Source of the DNA: Paenibacillus kobensis NBRC 15729
GTDB lineage: Bacteria > Bacillota > Bacilli > Paenibacillales > Paenibacillaceae
NCBI RefSeq assembly: GCF_004000825.1
Contig: NZ_BILZ01000048.1
Coordinates: 1 to 48,087, forward strand
Length of the DNA: 48,087 nt
Direction: 5' to 3'
Numbering within the stretch: position 1 is the first letter of the stretch; each line of letters starts with the position of its first letter. Under the pieces are notes generated by a model. It was not told the origin of the DNA. It ran no database searches and saw only the letters and a list, made by a program, of their open reading frames with translations. The position numbers were made by a program, and so were the translations under genes. Below are positions 16,352-25,262 of this stretch, one piece after another.

Positions 16352-17524
16352 CTACGCAAGCTCCTCAACACCGTTTCCGATGCTGCAGACGTAGAAGTCT
16401 GCGATTAAGCCGGTTGCTTCGGTATACTTGCGTCCGACCTCTGATTTGAACTGCTCGACGGCGTTCTCATGTACAAGCGATACGGTGCAGCCTCCGAAAC
16501 CAGCTCCCGTCATCCGCGAACCCAGTACACCATCGATCGTACGTGCCGCCTCAACCATTGCGTCGAGCTCCTTGCCTGTTACTTCATACAAATCGCGAAG
16601 CGAATCATGCGACCCGTTCATCAGCGACCCGAAGGCAGCAAGATCGCCTGCTTTGAGTACTTCGATCGACTGGAGTACCCGGCCAATCTCTTCGACAACA
16701 TGCTGCGCGCGCCGGCGCACCGTCTCATCGGCGATCAAATGCTTATTTGCATTGAATTGCTCAAGCGACAACTGTCCGAGCAGCGTAAGCTCCGGGAACG
16801 CCGTGCGCAGATCGGCCACCGCCCGTTCGCATTCGCTGCGGCGCTCGTTATATTTGGAATCGACAAGTCCGCGGCGTTTGTTGGTGTTGCCGATAACGAG
16901 CTTGTACGCCCCCGGTTGGAACGGAATAAGATCGTATTCGAGCGTATCACACATTAACAGGATCGCGTGATCTTTTCGGCCGTTCGCCACAGCGAATTGG
17001 TCCATTATGCCGCATTGGACACCGTTGAACTCATTCTCGGACCGTTGTGCAAGCTTGGCAATTTCAACTGTATCAATCGGCAATCCGGCAGCATGGAGCA
17101 GAGCATAAGCGGTAACGACCTCGATCGAAGCGGAGGAGGACAGCCCTGAGCCGTTCGGAATCTCGCCGTGATACAGCAGTTCAAAGCCGCTGCTCAACTG
17201 AACGCCGCGCTGGTGCAGCTCGTTCACAATTCCTTTTGGATAATTCATCCAGTCATCTTTCTTATCGTATACAATCGCGTCGAGCGACAGCAAGCCTCGC
17301 AATTCGAAATTGGTCGAGGCAAGCGCCAGCATCCGATCCGGCCGCGGGCGGAGCAGCAGCGTCGTTCCGAATGTAAGCGCCGCAGGGAATACGTAGCCGC
17401 CGTTATAGTCCGTGTGCTCGCCGATGAGATTCACACGGCCGGGGGCATGATAGACTCGAATTTCGTTGTCCGAACCGCCATAAAGCTCAACAAACTGCTG
17501 CTTCAACTGATCAAGATTAGCCAT
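16352..17524 (-). CDS. galK: Galactokinase
   Basis: 390 residues from ATG 17524 (MANLDQLKQQF). A GTG four codons upstream is in frame but sits one base from AAAGGAA and is less likely. GHMP kinase motifs: galactose signature PGRVNLIGEHTDYNGG, ATP loop PNGSGLSSSASIE, and the C-terminal GSRMTGAGFGGCTVSLV. It phosphorylates galactose at C1 with ATP. First gene of the gal operon; a divergent AraC-type regulator starts 260 bp away and is the obvious candidate controller. Confidence 0.97.
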   Translation of the reverse strand: MANLDQLKQQFVELYGGSDNEIRVYHAPGRVNLIGEHTDYNGGYVFPAALTFGTTLLLRPRPDRMLALASTNFELRGLLSLDAIVYDKKDDWMNYPKGIVNELHQRGVQLSSGFELLYHGEIPNGSGLSSSASIEVVTAYALLHAAGLPIDTVEIAKLAQRSENEFNGVQCGIMDQFAVANGRKDHAILLMCDTLEYDLIPFQPGAYKLVIGNTNKRRGLVDSKYNERRSECERAVADLRTAFPELTLLGQLSLEQFNANKHLIADETVRRRAQHVVEEIGRVLQSIEVLKAGDLAAFGSLMNGSHDSLRDLYEVTGKELDAMVEAARTIDGVLGSRMTGAGFGGCTVSLVHENAVEQFKSEVGRKYTEATGLIADFYVCSIGNGVEELA

Positions 17525-17783
17525 CGCTGCGATCACATTCCTTTACATTTCATAGTCGTATTCGATTACGTGTTAGCTGTTCGTGTTATGCACTCAGTAT
17601 AAAGGATCAGGAAATGTTCCGAGAATGGCGGGAAATGCTCAATACATGGACTTATGTGACTTCCGCTTGCACGCAAGACTTGGATATTGCACAATAATGT
17701 AAGATTTACTTAACTGATCTTCCGAATTCATTTCATCCCTAGACGTTCAGATGTGACTATAAGAGTAGGAGGTTAAGAACCCC

Positions 17784-18656
17784 ATGAGGCATCCTTACTC
17801 GTACGCCGTTGCTTCCAATCATGCCTCCGAACGGCCGAAAGGCCTGAATGTATTGTTCGCAGGAGAAAGCCAGACGAAGCCGGGCCATAAGCTGGGTCCG
17901 AAAGTATACGATTATTACTTAATGCACTACGTGCTGTCAGGATGCGGCACATTCACAGACGGAGATCATGAATACGAACTGCAGCAAGGCAGTACGTTTC
18001 TGATAGAACCAGAGAATCTGATCAGCTATGCTTCAAGCGATTCGGATCCATGGCAGTACCGGTGGATTGCATTCGAAGGAAACGATGCCGCAATGCTGTT
18101 GTCGGCAAGCGGCCTGCTTGCGGCGGGACCGGTCAAGGACAGCGGCCGTGACCGGCGCATCGGCGTGCTGTACCGGAACGTATTCCGGGCGCTTCGGGAA
18201 GGAGGAGACGCAGCCGCCTCCCGGGCGGCCGGCTACTTGCAGCTGTTGCTCGGAGCATACGCCGATTCTGCGGCGAAAACGGACAAAGACGCGGAACGAA
18301 CCGGAGAACGCGGAGATTCGCTGATTAAGATGGTCACCCATTATTTGTCCACTCAATATGCGGTACCAGTATCGATTGAACAAATGGCTGATGCACTCGG
18401 TTATAACCGGGCGTACTTGTCTCGCGTCTTCAAGCGCGAAACTGGCGTAACGCCCGTTGCCTTTCTTCTGCGGCTGCGGATCGATAAGGCCCGTCAGTTG
18501 CTCCGGGAACGGCCAGAGCTGACCGTGGAGCAAATTGCAGCCTCAGTGGGCATTCCCGATGCACTTTATTTCTCGAAGCAGTTCAAACGTTTCTATGAGC
18601 AGTCGCCTTCCGCCTATCGGCGGGAGGTGCTTCAGGTGGAGGAGCCGTTCAATTGA
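17784..18656 (+). CDS. AraC-family transcriptional regulator, divergent from galKET
   Basis: 290 residues. An N-terminal cupin-like sensor domain (about 25-150; FTDGDHEYELQQGSTFLIEP) is followed by a C-terminal double HTH (about 185-285): SIEQMADALGYNRAYLSRVFKRETG and the second helix pair ending YFSKQFKRFYEQSPSAYRR. The architecture is that of sugar-responsive activators such as MsmR/RafR types. Divergent placement suggests that it responds to galactose or a galactoside and activates galKET, although no gal transporter or galactosidase is adjacent. AGGAGG lies 11 bases before the ATG. Its last 25 bp overlap the convergent asparaginase gene. Confidence 0.9.
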   Translation: MRHPYSYAVASNHASERPKGLNVLFAGESQTKPGHKLGPKVYDYYLMHYVLSGCGTFTDGDHEYELQQGSTFLIEPENLISYASSDSDPWQYRWIAFEGNDAAMLLSASGLLAAGPVKDSGRDRRIGVLYRNVFRALREGGDAAASRAAGYLQLLLGAYADSAAKTDKDAERTGERGDSLIKMVTHYLSTQYAVPVSIEQMADALGYNRAYLSRVFKRETGVTPVAFLLRLRIDKARQLLRERPELTVEQIAASVGIPDALYFSKQFKRFYEQSPSAYRREVLQVEEPFN

Positions 18657-19705
18657 AATACCGCTTCGCGGCGGCCGATGACCCGGCCCGCATCATTCGC
18701 CATCTCGACAGGGAAAGTCTCTTCGATTCGGGCGCACATCGCTTCGGCCTCGCGTTCCCCGATTTTCCCCTGCTCCGACAATTGGCGCAGCGCAAGCGAC
18801 ACGATGACCGGCCATGCGGACTCCGTGCCGTCCGATAGCTTAACCACGATGCCGAGTTGCTCATAACGCAGACCGATAGCGAATACCCCTTGGGCGCCGC
18901 TCTTCGCCACGCAATTTACGTCCCTCAGCAGCAGACTTGCAAGCCTTCCGCTTCCTTCTACGAGTTCGGGACGGCTATTCATCGCTTCGGTAATTCGTTC
19001 TATTGCCATACAATCTTCTTCAGCGTATACGTCATGAGACCGAGGCGAAGCAAGCCTTGCATACAATCCGGCGAGCTTCCTAAGCGGAATGGCATAGACG
19101 GGAAGTCCGCAGCCGTCGAAGCCGCTGTTCAGCCCGCTTGTCTGTACATCGGCAAGCTCAGCTATCAGCCGCTTGATCTCTTGCTGAATTGGATGGTCCG
19201 GGTCGGCATAGCCATTCACGGGCCAGCCTCTTAGCTTGCAAGCCGCTAGCAGACCGATATGCTTGCCTGCGCAGTTATGAAACAGCTTGCGCGGGCTTCC
19301 TCCTTCGCGGATGTAGACATCTCTTGCATCCAGATCAAGCGGAAGCCCGGCATGGAAGACGAGCTCCTGCTCTAGAACACCGGTTAAACTCAACATCGTC
19401 TTCAACATCTCGGCATGAGGTTGTTCCCCCCGATGCGAGGCCGCCATCATGGCAATCGCCGCTTCCGGCAAGCCGAAAGCTTCCATGACGCCCGATTGGA
19501 GTATCGGGATAGCTTGAACCAGCTTTGCCGTTGAGCGCATATACGTCATAACGTCCGGGTCGCCCGTCCATGCCGACAGGCGGTCGTCCGTATGCACGAC
19601 CGCTATATGTCCGTAGTGAATATTCTCGATCTCTCCGCCGCGAAGCGACACCGCCAACGGTACGCCGCCCGAACCGTCCCGAAGCTGACTGCTGTTTGCT
19701 GCCAT
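18632..19705 (-). CDS. L-asparaginase II family protein
   Basis: 357 residues from ATG 19705, preceded by GGGGAAGA with four bases spacing; an ATG 17 codons upstream has no such site. Motifs RSTAKLVQAIP, MAASHRGEQPHAEML, FHNCAGKHIGLLAACK and LNSGFDGCGLPVYA are those of the Rhizobium-type asparaginase II family (PF06089), a Ser-Lys amidohydrolase fold unrelated to the bacterial type I/II enzymes. It hydrolyses asparagine to aspartate and ammonia. No signal peptide. It overlaps the AraC gene tail to tail. Confidence 0.88.
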   Translation of the reverse strand: MAANSSQLRDGSGGVPLAVSLRGGEIENIHYGHIAVVHTDDRLSAWTGDPDVMTYMRSTAKLVQAIPILQSGVMEAFGLPEAAIAMMAASHRGEQPHAEMLKTMLSLTGVLEQELVFHAGLPLDLDARDVYIREGGSPRKLFHNCAGKHIGLLAACKLRGWPVNGYADPDHPIQQEIKRLIAELADVQTSGLNSGFDGCGLPVYAIPLRKLAGLYARLASPRSHDVYAEEDCMAIERITEAMNSRPELVEGSGRLASLLLRDVNCVAKSGAQGVFAIGLRYEQLGIVVKLSDGTESAWPVIVSLALRQLSEQGKIGEREAEAMCARIEETFPVEMANDAGRVIGRREAVFQLNGSST

Positions 19706-19862
19706 CGGGTCTTCCCCTTTCGAATTGCTTCCGATTATTTGTTCTACTGTTCCCATCCCTGCTTCGATTATATTCTCCAGCCCGCCCGCTTAATCGTCGA
19801 ACCCCTGAACCCCCACCGTTCCGGCATTGGATAACGTGGATTGGACATAGTAAGGAGCGGGA

Positions 19863-21116
19863 GTGATCGACAGAATGTCACGTAAAACATTGTATACGGG
19901 ATCATTATATTGGCCAACAACCATTGGCAAAGTGAAGTCATATCCGCCGCTCGGCTCACAACATGAACAATTCGAAGCGGTCGTCATCGGAGGCGGCATG
20001 TCCGGCATTTTATGCGGGCATACGCTCGCTTGCAGCGGCATTCGAACAGCAGTCGTCGAACGGGGAGACATTGCTGGAGGTAGCACCTCCGCCAATACCG
20101 GCATAATTCAATTCTCCAACGACATGATGATGTCCGAGCTGGCCGACCAGATTGGAGAAAGCAACGCCGTCATGTTCTATGCCGCTTGCAAGCATGCTGT
20201 CGAATACCTAGCCCTTCTCTCTGGAAAAATACCGGGTGGAGTCGACTTCAAACGTCGTTCCAGCCTGTATGCCGCCAGCTCCGAGCAAGATCTGCCGAAG
20301 CTTCGGCGGGAATACGAAATGCTTCATCGGCACGGCTTCGACGTGGAATGGTGGACGCCTTCCATGATCCGGTCGAAGTTTCCGTTCACCAAGCCGGGCG
20401 CGATCATCACGCATGGTGATGCGGAGGTCAATCCATACCGGTTCGTTCACGGCATCGCCGAAGATGCCGCAGCCTCGGGCTTGACGTTCTATGAGCATAC
20501 CGACATCACTTCGCATGAAACGTCAGGCGATGGGACACACCAGCTCACGTCTAGCGAAGGAGGAAGCTTAACTTGCTCGAATGTCATCTACGCCGTCGGT
20601 TACGAGCCCGAGGAGCTTCGAGGCCAATTAATCAAAGCGCGGCTGAACCGCAGCTTCGCGCTCGTAACGGAGCCTCAGACCGCTTCTTTCGACGTCTGGC
20701 ACGAACGTTTCATGATATGGGAGACCGCCCGTCCCTACTTGTACTTGCGCACGATGAAGGACAACCGGATCGTAATCGGCGGATTGGATGAGGAGACGCC
20801 CGCGCCGCTAGCAGGCGTTCATTCGCGTAAAGACCGGATTGACGAACTATATCAACGGCTAACGGAAATGTTTCCGACCATGACCGCTCCCGTTGCTTAC
20901 GAATGGAGCGCTACGTTCGGCGAATCGCGGGACGGGCTTCCTTTCATCGGACGCGACCCAGCCCGGTCTGGCGTTTACTATAGTCTTGGGTACGGCGGCA
21001 ACGGTACAGTCTACAGTCTGATGGCCTGCAGGCTGATCCGCGACATGATCCGCGGCGAGACTCCGCCCCTGGCTTCCATCGTCGCATTAGACCGTCCATC
21101 TTTGACAACGGTTTAA
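19863..21116 (+). CDS. FAD-dependent oxidoreductase (DAO family)
   Basis: 417 residues. The probable start is GTG 19863, six bases after AAGGAG; an ATG four codons later is too far from it. The FAD-binding VVIGGGMSGILCG is near residue 40, after an unusual 35-residue leader. ANTGIIQFSND follows, and the C-terminal GLPFIGRDPARSGVYYSLGYGGNG is the typical second FAD contact of the DAO family. Such enzymes oxidise amino acids, sarcosine or similar amines; the substrate is not evident. No partner gene in the same direction follows. Confidence 0.85.
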   Translation: MIDRMSRKTLYTGSLYWPTTIGKVKSYPPLGSQHEQFEAVVIGGGMSGILCGHTLACSGIRTAVVERGDIAGGSTSANTGIIQFSNDMMMSELADQIGESNAVMFYAACKHAVEYLALLSGKIPGGVDFKRRSSLYAASSEQDLPKLRREYEMLHRHGFDVEWWTPSMIRSKFPFTKPGAIITHGDAEVNPYRFVHGIAEDAAASGLTFYEHTDITSHETSGDGTHQLTSSEGGSLTCSNVIYAVGYEPEELRGQLIKARLNRSFALVTEPQTASFDVWHERFMIWETARPYLYLRTMKDNRIVIGGLDEETPAPLAGVHSRKDRIDELYQRLTEMFPTMTAPVAYEWSATFGESRDGLPFIGRDPARSGVYYSLGYGGNGTVYSLMACRLIRDMIRGETPPLASIVALDRPSLTTV

Positions 21117-21147
21117 TAAAACCAAAATCATAATCACCGCGCCAAAA

Positions 21148-21179
21148 GCCCTCTGGACTGAGCAAGTCAGCCAGAGGGC
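21148..21179 (-). terminator. Terminator-like hairpin between convergent genes
   Basis: GCCCTCTGG and CCAGAGGGC are perfectly complementary around a 14-base loop. The reverse strand continues TTTTGG, so it best serves the stress protein gene at 21204; it may also end the oxidoreductase transcript. Confidence 0.65.
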
Positions 21180-21203
21180 AGCGGTCATAACGGTCATAAT
21201 CGC

Positions 21204-21767
21204 TCAATAAATTTGCTTCGCCCCGCAGGAACGATAGATTGCCTCAGCGTTGCTGAGCACCGACAGTTCGGGGCCTCCGTCGACTTCCAGCAGCGTCTTG
21301 CTCTCGGTCGTCGAGACGACGACGAGCGCATTGCCTGCTTTCACGGCGTCCCGGCATGCCGATAAGTGGTCTTCTTCGATGCCAAGCGATGATAAGGCGC
21401 GGTCATAAGGCCCGTTATCCTCGTTATACCCGTTACCGGACAAGTAAGCGGCAGCGGCAAGCGGAGCCGAGCCGGCATACGTAATGCTGCCCATCGTAAT
21501 CCCTGCCGAAGTGATCGAACTGCCGACGAGCGAAGTACGCCGCAGCTCGCCGCTCTCATAATCGCTGTCCGACAGATGCTCCCGCGTGTCGACCAGCTCC
21601 ATCATTTCATCGACATGGACGCCACTTTCCGCTTCAAGCGCCCGGGAATGATAGCCGTCCTTCGCAATAACTTTTATCTCGCCCGGCGTAAATCCGGCTT
21701 GAAGCAATTGCTGCACCGCATTGACCGCTTCGCGCTCTGACGCGAATAGCCCTATTTTGCTCGCCAT
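21204..21767 (-). CDS. General stress protein, YflT/GS17M-like domain
   Basis: 187 residues from ATG 21767, seven bases after AGGGGG. The start MASKIGLFASEREAVNAVQQLLQAG with FTPGEIKVIAKD (the first 40 residues) matches the general stress protein 17M-like domain found in the SigB-regulated YflT family. A Gly/Ser/Ala-rich middle (about 80-105) and a C-terminal half with DHLSACRDAVKAGNALVVV repeat the same fold idea. It is divergent from rsbV-rsbW-sigB, a sensible place for a SigB target, but I could not identify a convincing SigB promoter in front of it. Confidence 0.75.
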   Translation of the reverse strand: MASKIGLFASEREAVNAVQQLLQAGFTPGEIKVIAKDGYHSRALEAESGVHVDEMMELVDTREHLSDSDYESGELRRTSLVGSSITSAGITMGSITYAGSAPLAAAAYLSGNGYNEDNGPYDRALSSLGIEEDHLSACRDAVKAGNALVVVSTTESKTLLEVDGGPELSVLSNAEAIYRSCGAKQIY

Positions 21768-21957
21768 GGATGTGCCCCCTGTCATAAGCCGCACTCAAGT
21801 TTGCAGACGAAGCTGCCGGCGGCTTGCCTTAGATAATCGGTTACATTATGCCCGAAGCCGCCTCTTCTATCCCGCATTTACAGCCGCACGCTCAGGCAGT
21901 ATGAGAGCAATCCGAGGTTGTTCCAGCACTCTCCAGCAGCCCCATGGACGCCGTCCT

Positions 21958-21984
21958 GTTTCAAGTCTCCGCATTTGCGGTTAT
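21958..21984 (+). promoter_or_regulatory. Candidate SigB-type promoter upstream of rsbV
   Basis: GTTTCA (21958-21963) and GGTTAT (21979-21984) each differ by one base from the SigB consensus GTTTAA and GGGTAT, with a 15-bp spacer, slightly long. It lies about 60 bp before the rsbV start. Autoregulation of the rsb-sigB operon by SigB is known in Bacillus; the assignment here is tentative. Confidence 0.35.
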
Positions 21985-22043
21985 GGTTATTTCATAGATA
22001 ATAGTAGAATGAACGTACGATTCCAATAAAGTGGGGTATGGTC

Positions 22044-22373
22044 ATGAAAGCACCCGATAAGTTTTATCTTAGAACCGAGAATCAAGAAGGACGCTGTACA
22101 GTCTATGTAAACGGCGAGCTGGATCTGGAGTCCGCTTCGCAGATGCGTGCAGCCATGGCTACTCTTGTCGAGTTGACTGACCGCGAGCTTGTGCTTAATC
22201 TTCGGGAACTTCGTTATATAGACAGCACCGGCATCGGCATTCTGGTCTCGGTGCTCAAGGCACGCCATGCGAAAGAAGCGCCATTCATTGTGGAAGCCAT
22301 TCCGCCCAATATCCGCAAGCTGTTCGACATGACGGGCATAACGCCTTTCTTGACGGGCACTGCTACATCATGA
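22044..22373 (+). CDS. rsbV: Anti-anti-sigma factor RsbV (STAS domain)
   Basis: 109 residues. STAS domain with VNGELDLESA and RYIDSTGIGILV; the Ser of IDST is the residue phosphorylated by the RsbW kinase. Unphosphorylated RsbV binds RsbW and frees the sigma factor. GGGGT precedes ATG 22044 by six bases, so this start is preferred over the ATG at 22038. The stop overlaps the rsbW start (ATGA). SpoIIAA is the alternative reading, but the downstream sigma factor and the nearby receiver-PP2C gene favour the stress module. Confidence 0.88.
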   Translation: MKAPDKFYLRTENQEGRCTVYVNGELDLESASQMRAAMATLVELTDRELVLNLRELRYIDSTGIGILVSVLKARHAKEAPFIVEAIPPNIRKLFDMTGITPFLTGTATS

Positions 22374-22876
22374 GCCGAGAGGAGAACATGGGTCCGATGA
22401 ATACGAAAGATGAAGTCGTAACGATCTTCGTTCCTGCTGCCGCCGAATATGTCGATCTCGCTCGCCTCGCGCTTTACGGCATCGCTTGCAAGATGGGCTT
22501 CTCCTACGAAGAAATCGAGGATATGAAAGTTGCACTGTCGGAAGCGTGCAACAATGCCGTCCTGCATGCATACGGCGACTTGCCTGACGGAGCGTCGGTT
22601 ATCGCCGCGGCGCAAGAGCCGAGGGTCGAAATCCGGTTTATCAAACAAGCGGACGCACTGTCGATCGTCGTGAAAGACGACGGTACAAGCTTCGACGCAG
22701 CAGCCGCCGCGCGGCGGGCTGAATCGATGCACGGCAAGTCGATCACTGACATCGAGGCAGGCGGGCTCGGTCTTTATCTCATGCAAGCATTAATGGATCA
22801 GGTGGAGGTATTAAGCGGCGAGGGCACGCAGGTCATGATGACGAAGCGATTAACGAAAAGCGGGGAATGGGCATGA
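22370..22876 (+). CDS. rsbW: Anti-sigma factor and serine kinase RsbW
   Basis: 168 residues. GHKL ATPase fold with N-box ALSEACNNAVLHAYG (about 47-61), G1 box VKDDGTSFD and G2 box EAGGLGLYLMQALMD. It binds and holds the sigma factor, and phosphorylates RsbV. The start is the ATG overlapping the rsbV stop; ATGs at 22388 and 22397 are possible, since GAGAGGAG lies between them. The gene overlaps sigB by a few bases, so the three are translationally coupled. Confidence 0.9.
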   Translation: MSREENMGPMNTKDEVVTIFVPAAAEYVDLARLALYGIACKMGFSYEEIEDMKVALSEACNNAVLHAYGDLPDGASVIAAAQEPRVEIRFIKQADALSIVVKDDGTSFDAAAAARRAESMHGKSITDIEAGGLGLYLMQALMDQVEVLSGEGTQVMMTKRLTKSGEWA

Positions 22877-23646
22877 CGAACCCTTCTTCGCTTCAGTTGC
22901 AAGACAGCATCGAGCTGATTGCAGCTTACCAGCGAGCCCCGAACAACGAAATCGCAACCGTGCTTATCGAGCGGCATACGCCGATGGTACGGATGGCCGC
23001 CGGCAAAATCGCCCGAAACCGCCCTGATCTGTTCGAGGATCTCGTGCAGGTCGGCCAAATGTCGCTTCTGAAGCTGTTCCGCCAATATGATCCGTCCGTA
23101 GGCGTTCAATTCGAGCCTTACGCTATGAAGAGCATCATCGGCCATATGAAAAATTATCTCCGCGACAAATCGTGGTACATTCAAGTGCCGCGGCGCATTA
23201 AAGAAAAGGGTATTGCTGTCCAACAAGCGATCGACGAATTAACGGTCCGGTTGGAACGCTCGCCTAAAGTGGAAGAAATCGCGGAGGCCATGGAACTTAC
23301 CGTCGAGGAGACCGTCGAAATACTGGGCGGCCGCGATCTGTATCACTATGTGTCGCTAGATACGCCTATTAGCGAGGAAGAAAGCACGACGACGCTCGGC
23401 GAGCTGATCGGTACGCAGATCGACGATTTCGAGCATATCGACAAGAAGCTCGATATTGAATCGGCCATGGCAACCTTAAAGCCCGAAGAACGGACTGTAC
23501 TGAAACTCGTCTTCGAGGACGGTGAACCGCAGAGACTAATCGCCGAACAGCTTGGCGTATCACAAATGAGCATCTCCCGCATTCAACGGCGTGCCATTGA
23601 GAAGCTCCGCCGAAGCCTGGCTGAGCATCCCCGCGACGAGACATAA
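22873..23646 (+). CDS. sigB: RNA polymerase sigma factor SigB
   Basis: 257 residues from ATG 22873 (GGGGA six bases upstream; an ATG at 22867 directly abuts it). Region 2: RHTPMVRMAAGKIARN, LFEDLVQVGQMSLLKLFRQYD, then FEPYAMKSIIGHMKNYLRD. Region 3: VPRRIKEKG. Region 4 ends in LIAEQLGVSQMSISRIQRRAIEKL. This is the SigB/SigF/SigG family; the rsbV-rsbW context makes it SigB, the general stress sigma factor. It closes the operon, with a hairpin just after the stop. Confidence 0.92.
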   Translation: MTNPSSLQLQDSIELIAAYQRAPNNEIATVLIERHTPMVRMAAGKIARNRPDLFEDLVQVGQMSLLKLFRQYDPSVGVQFEPYAMKSIIGHMKNYLRDKSWYIQVPRRIKEKGIAVQQAIDELTVRLERSPKVEEIAEAMELTVEETVEILGGRDLYHYVSLDTPISEEESTTTLGELIGTQIDDFEHIDKKLDIESAMATLKPEERTVLKLVFEDGEPQRLIAEQLGVSQMSISRIQRRAIEKLRRSLAEHPRDET

Positions 23647-23654
23647 TCATAAAT

Positions 23655-23720
23655 AAACAGACATGAAGCGCACCGACCTCCGCCCGCAATGCAGGCAGAA
23701 GCCGGTGCGCTGCTCTGTTT
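23655..23720 (+). terminator. Hairpin terminator after sigB
   Basis: AAACAG...CTGTTT (23655-23660/23715-23720) and AGCGCACCG...CGGTGCGCT (23667-23675/23703-23711) give a long two-part stem. The T tract is short, so termination efficiency is uncertain. Confidence 0.65.
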
Positions 23721-23859
23721 GAAGCTTTACCCTCCCATTCCAATTACAGCTGTTCACACACAGGAACTGGCGGCTTCTGTTGAACTATTTCGCCCGTTCG
23801 GGTTATGATGGGAGAAGAAATTTTGGTTTCGGACAGGGAATAAGGGCAGGAGGCTATGT

Positions 23860-25164
23860 ATGAACGAACGAACGTTTCGGTTTCCGTCCGGCTGGGAATG
23901 GCTGCTGCTTCGGCAGCCATTCGCCCAAGAGCTGCATCCGCTGCTGATGATGGACACCCAGCCGGGCGTGCAAGCGGAGTTCGCTCCCTCACAAGCGATA
24001 CCGCCGCGGTCTAGCCGGGCGGCTGCTTCGGACAAGCACACGGATGCTGGCCGCATACAGATCGACGCCAGCCGGACGAAGCTGGAACGCGACCGGGCGC
24101 AGGCACAGCTTCTGAATCTGAAACAGCGATTGCCGGAATGTGCGGCCTGGCTGGACGATTGCTTCGAGAGAAGCGCCAATCACATTGTCGTGCACCGGCT
24201 GCAGAGCGGCGAGCCCGTTCTGTACGGAACGCTGCAGATTCAGCAATCGACCGATAAAGCGGACATTCAGCCGTTCCGGTTCTGGGTAACGGCCGATCGT
24301 CTTATTACGATCCACGAAGATTGGCGTTTATCGATTCGGCTGCAGCAGCCTCCTTGGGAAGTGCAAATGCAGCAGTGTGCCTCCGGTCAGGAGGCGTTCG
24401 TCACGTTGCTAAGCGCGCTGCTTGAACATGTCCACCACGGACTGGACGGCTTCGAGAAGAGACTCGGCGAGCTGGAACACGCCATGAGACGCCGCAACCG
24501 GATGAACCTGATGACGGCCATATTCGAGCGGAGATATGATCTGCTGCACTGGAGTCATTTGTTCATGCCGATCAAAGAATTGAACGGAGCCGTCAAGGAA
24601 GCGTTCGTCTCGTTGCCGCTATGCGGCAGCGAGCCGTTTCAACGATTGCAGCATAAGCTGGAACGGATCGAGTCTCTGCTTCAGTCGTATGCTTCTGAGA
24701 TTGATACGCTTATCTCTATGGATGATGCAATATCCAGCTTTCGCGGCAACGACATTATGAAGACGCTGACGATCATCACCGTCCTGTTCACGCCGGCGAC
24801 CGTAGCCGGAACATTGTGGGGGATGAACTTTATCAACCTGCCATGGGCTTCAAATGAATGGGGCTTCATCGGCATGTGCGCGGCCGTAGTCATCGCAACG
24901 GCGCTTATCTATTTGTGGGTATGGCGCAAGGGCTGGACCGGCGACCTGCTGAATACCCGAATTACCGATAAGCAAGCGGCCATACCCGAGCAATTCCCGC
25001 CGCAGGAGCTTCGCCGGTCCCGCAAAGGCCGCAGCGGCACCAAGCCTCCTGCCAATCACGCCGACACCCACAACAACGCTGCCAGCGTGCTCGCTTCCCG
25101 CACGGTGAGCGAGTTGACGCTCAGCTCCGATAAACCTCGCAGACGCAGTAAAACGAACGGTTAA
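23860..25164 (+). CDS. CorA-family magnesium/divalent cation transporter
   Basis: 434 residues. A long cytoplasmic N-terminal domain (1-295) with charged helices precedes two C-terminal transmembrane helices. The first ends in GTLWGMN (GMN at 321-323), the signature that forms the pore entrance of CorA pentamers. After helix 2 a basic, Ser/Arg-rich tail of about 65 residues follows, longer than in most CorA proteins, which end soon after the second helix. AGGAGG precedes the ATG. It sits between sigB and the convergent rsbY-like gene, so SigB control is possible but not shown. Confidence 0.9.
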   Translation: MNERTFRFPSGWEWLLLRQPFAQELHPLLMMDTQPGVQAEFAPSQAIPPRSSRAAASDKHTDAGRIQIDASRTKLERDRAQAQLLNLKQRLPECAAWLDDCFERSANHIVVHRLQSGEPVLYGTLQIQQSTDKADIQPFRFWVTADRLITIHEDWRLSIRLQQPPWEVQMQQCASGQEAFVTLLSALLEHVHHGLDGFEKRLGELEHAMRRRNRMNLMTAIFERRYDLLHWSHLFMPIKELNGAVKEAFVSLPLCGSEPFQRLQHKLERIESLLQSYASEIDTLISMDDAISSFRGNDIMKTLTIITVLFTPATVAGTLWGMNFINLPWASNEWGFIGMCAAVVIATALIYLWVWRKGWTGDLLNTRITDKQAAIPEQFPPQELRRSRKGRSGTKPPANHADTHNNAASVLASRTVSELTLSSDKPRRRSKTNG

Positions 25165-25262
25165 TGGCACCCTTACTTGCTTCGGAGACTTCCGGCAGCC
25201 GGCTTCCGGCTGCCGGCTGCCGCCGCGATGTCCAGGCAACTGTAAGGTCCGGACACCCGTTC
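25165..25262. other. Intergenic stretch after corA, no gene seen
   Basis: A GC-rich inverted sequence, GCCGGCTTCCGGCTGCCGGC (about 25198-25217), can fold and may act as the corA 3' end. The four-palindrome element follows directly. Confidence 0.4.
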
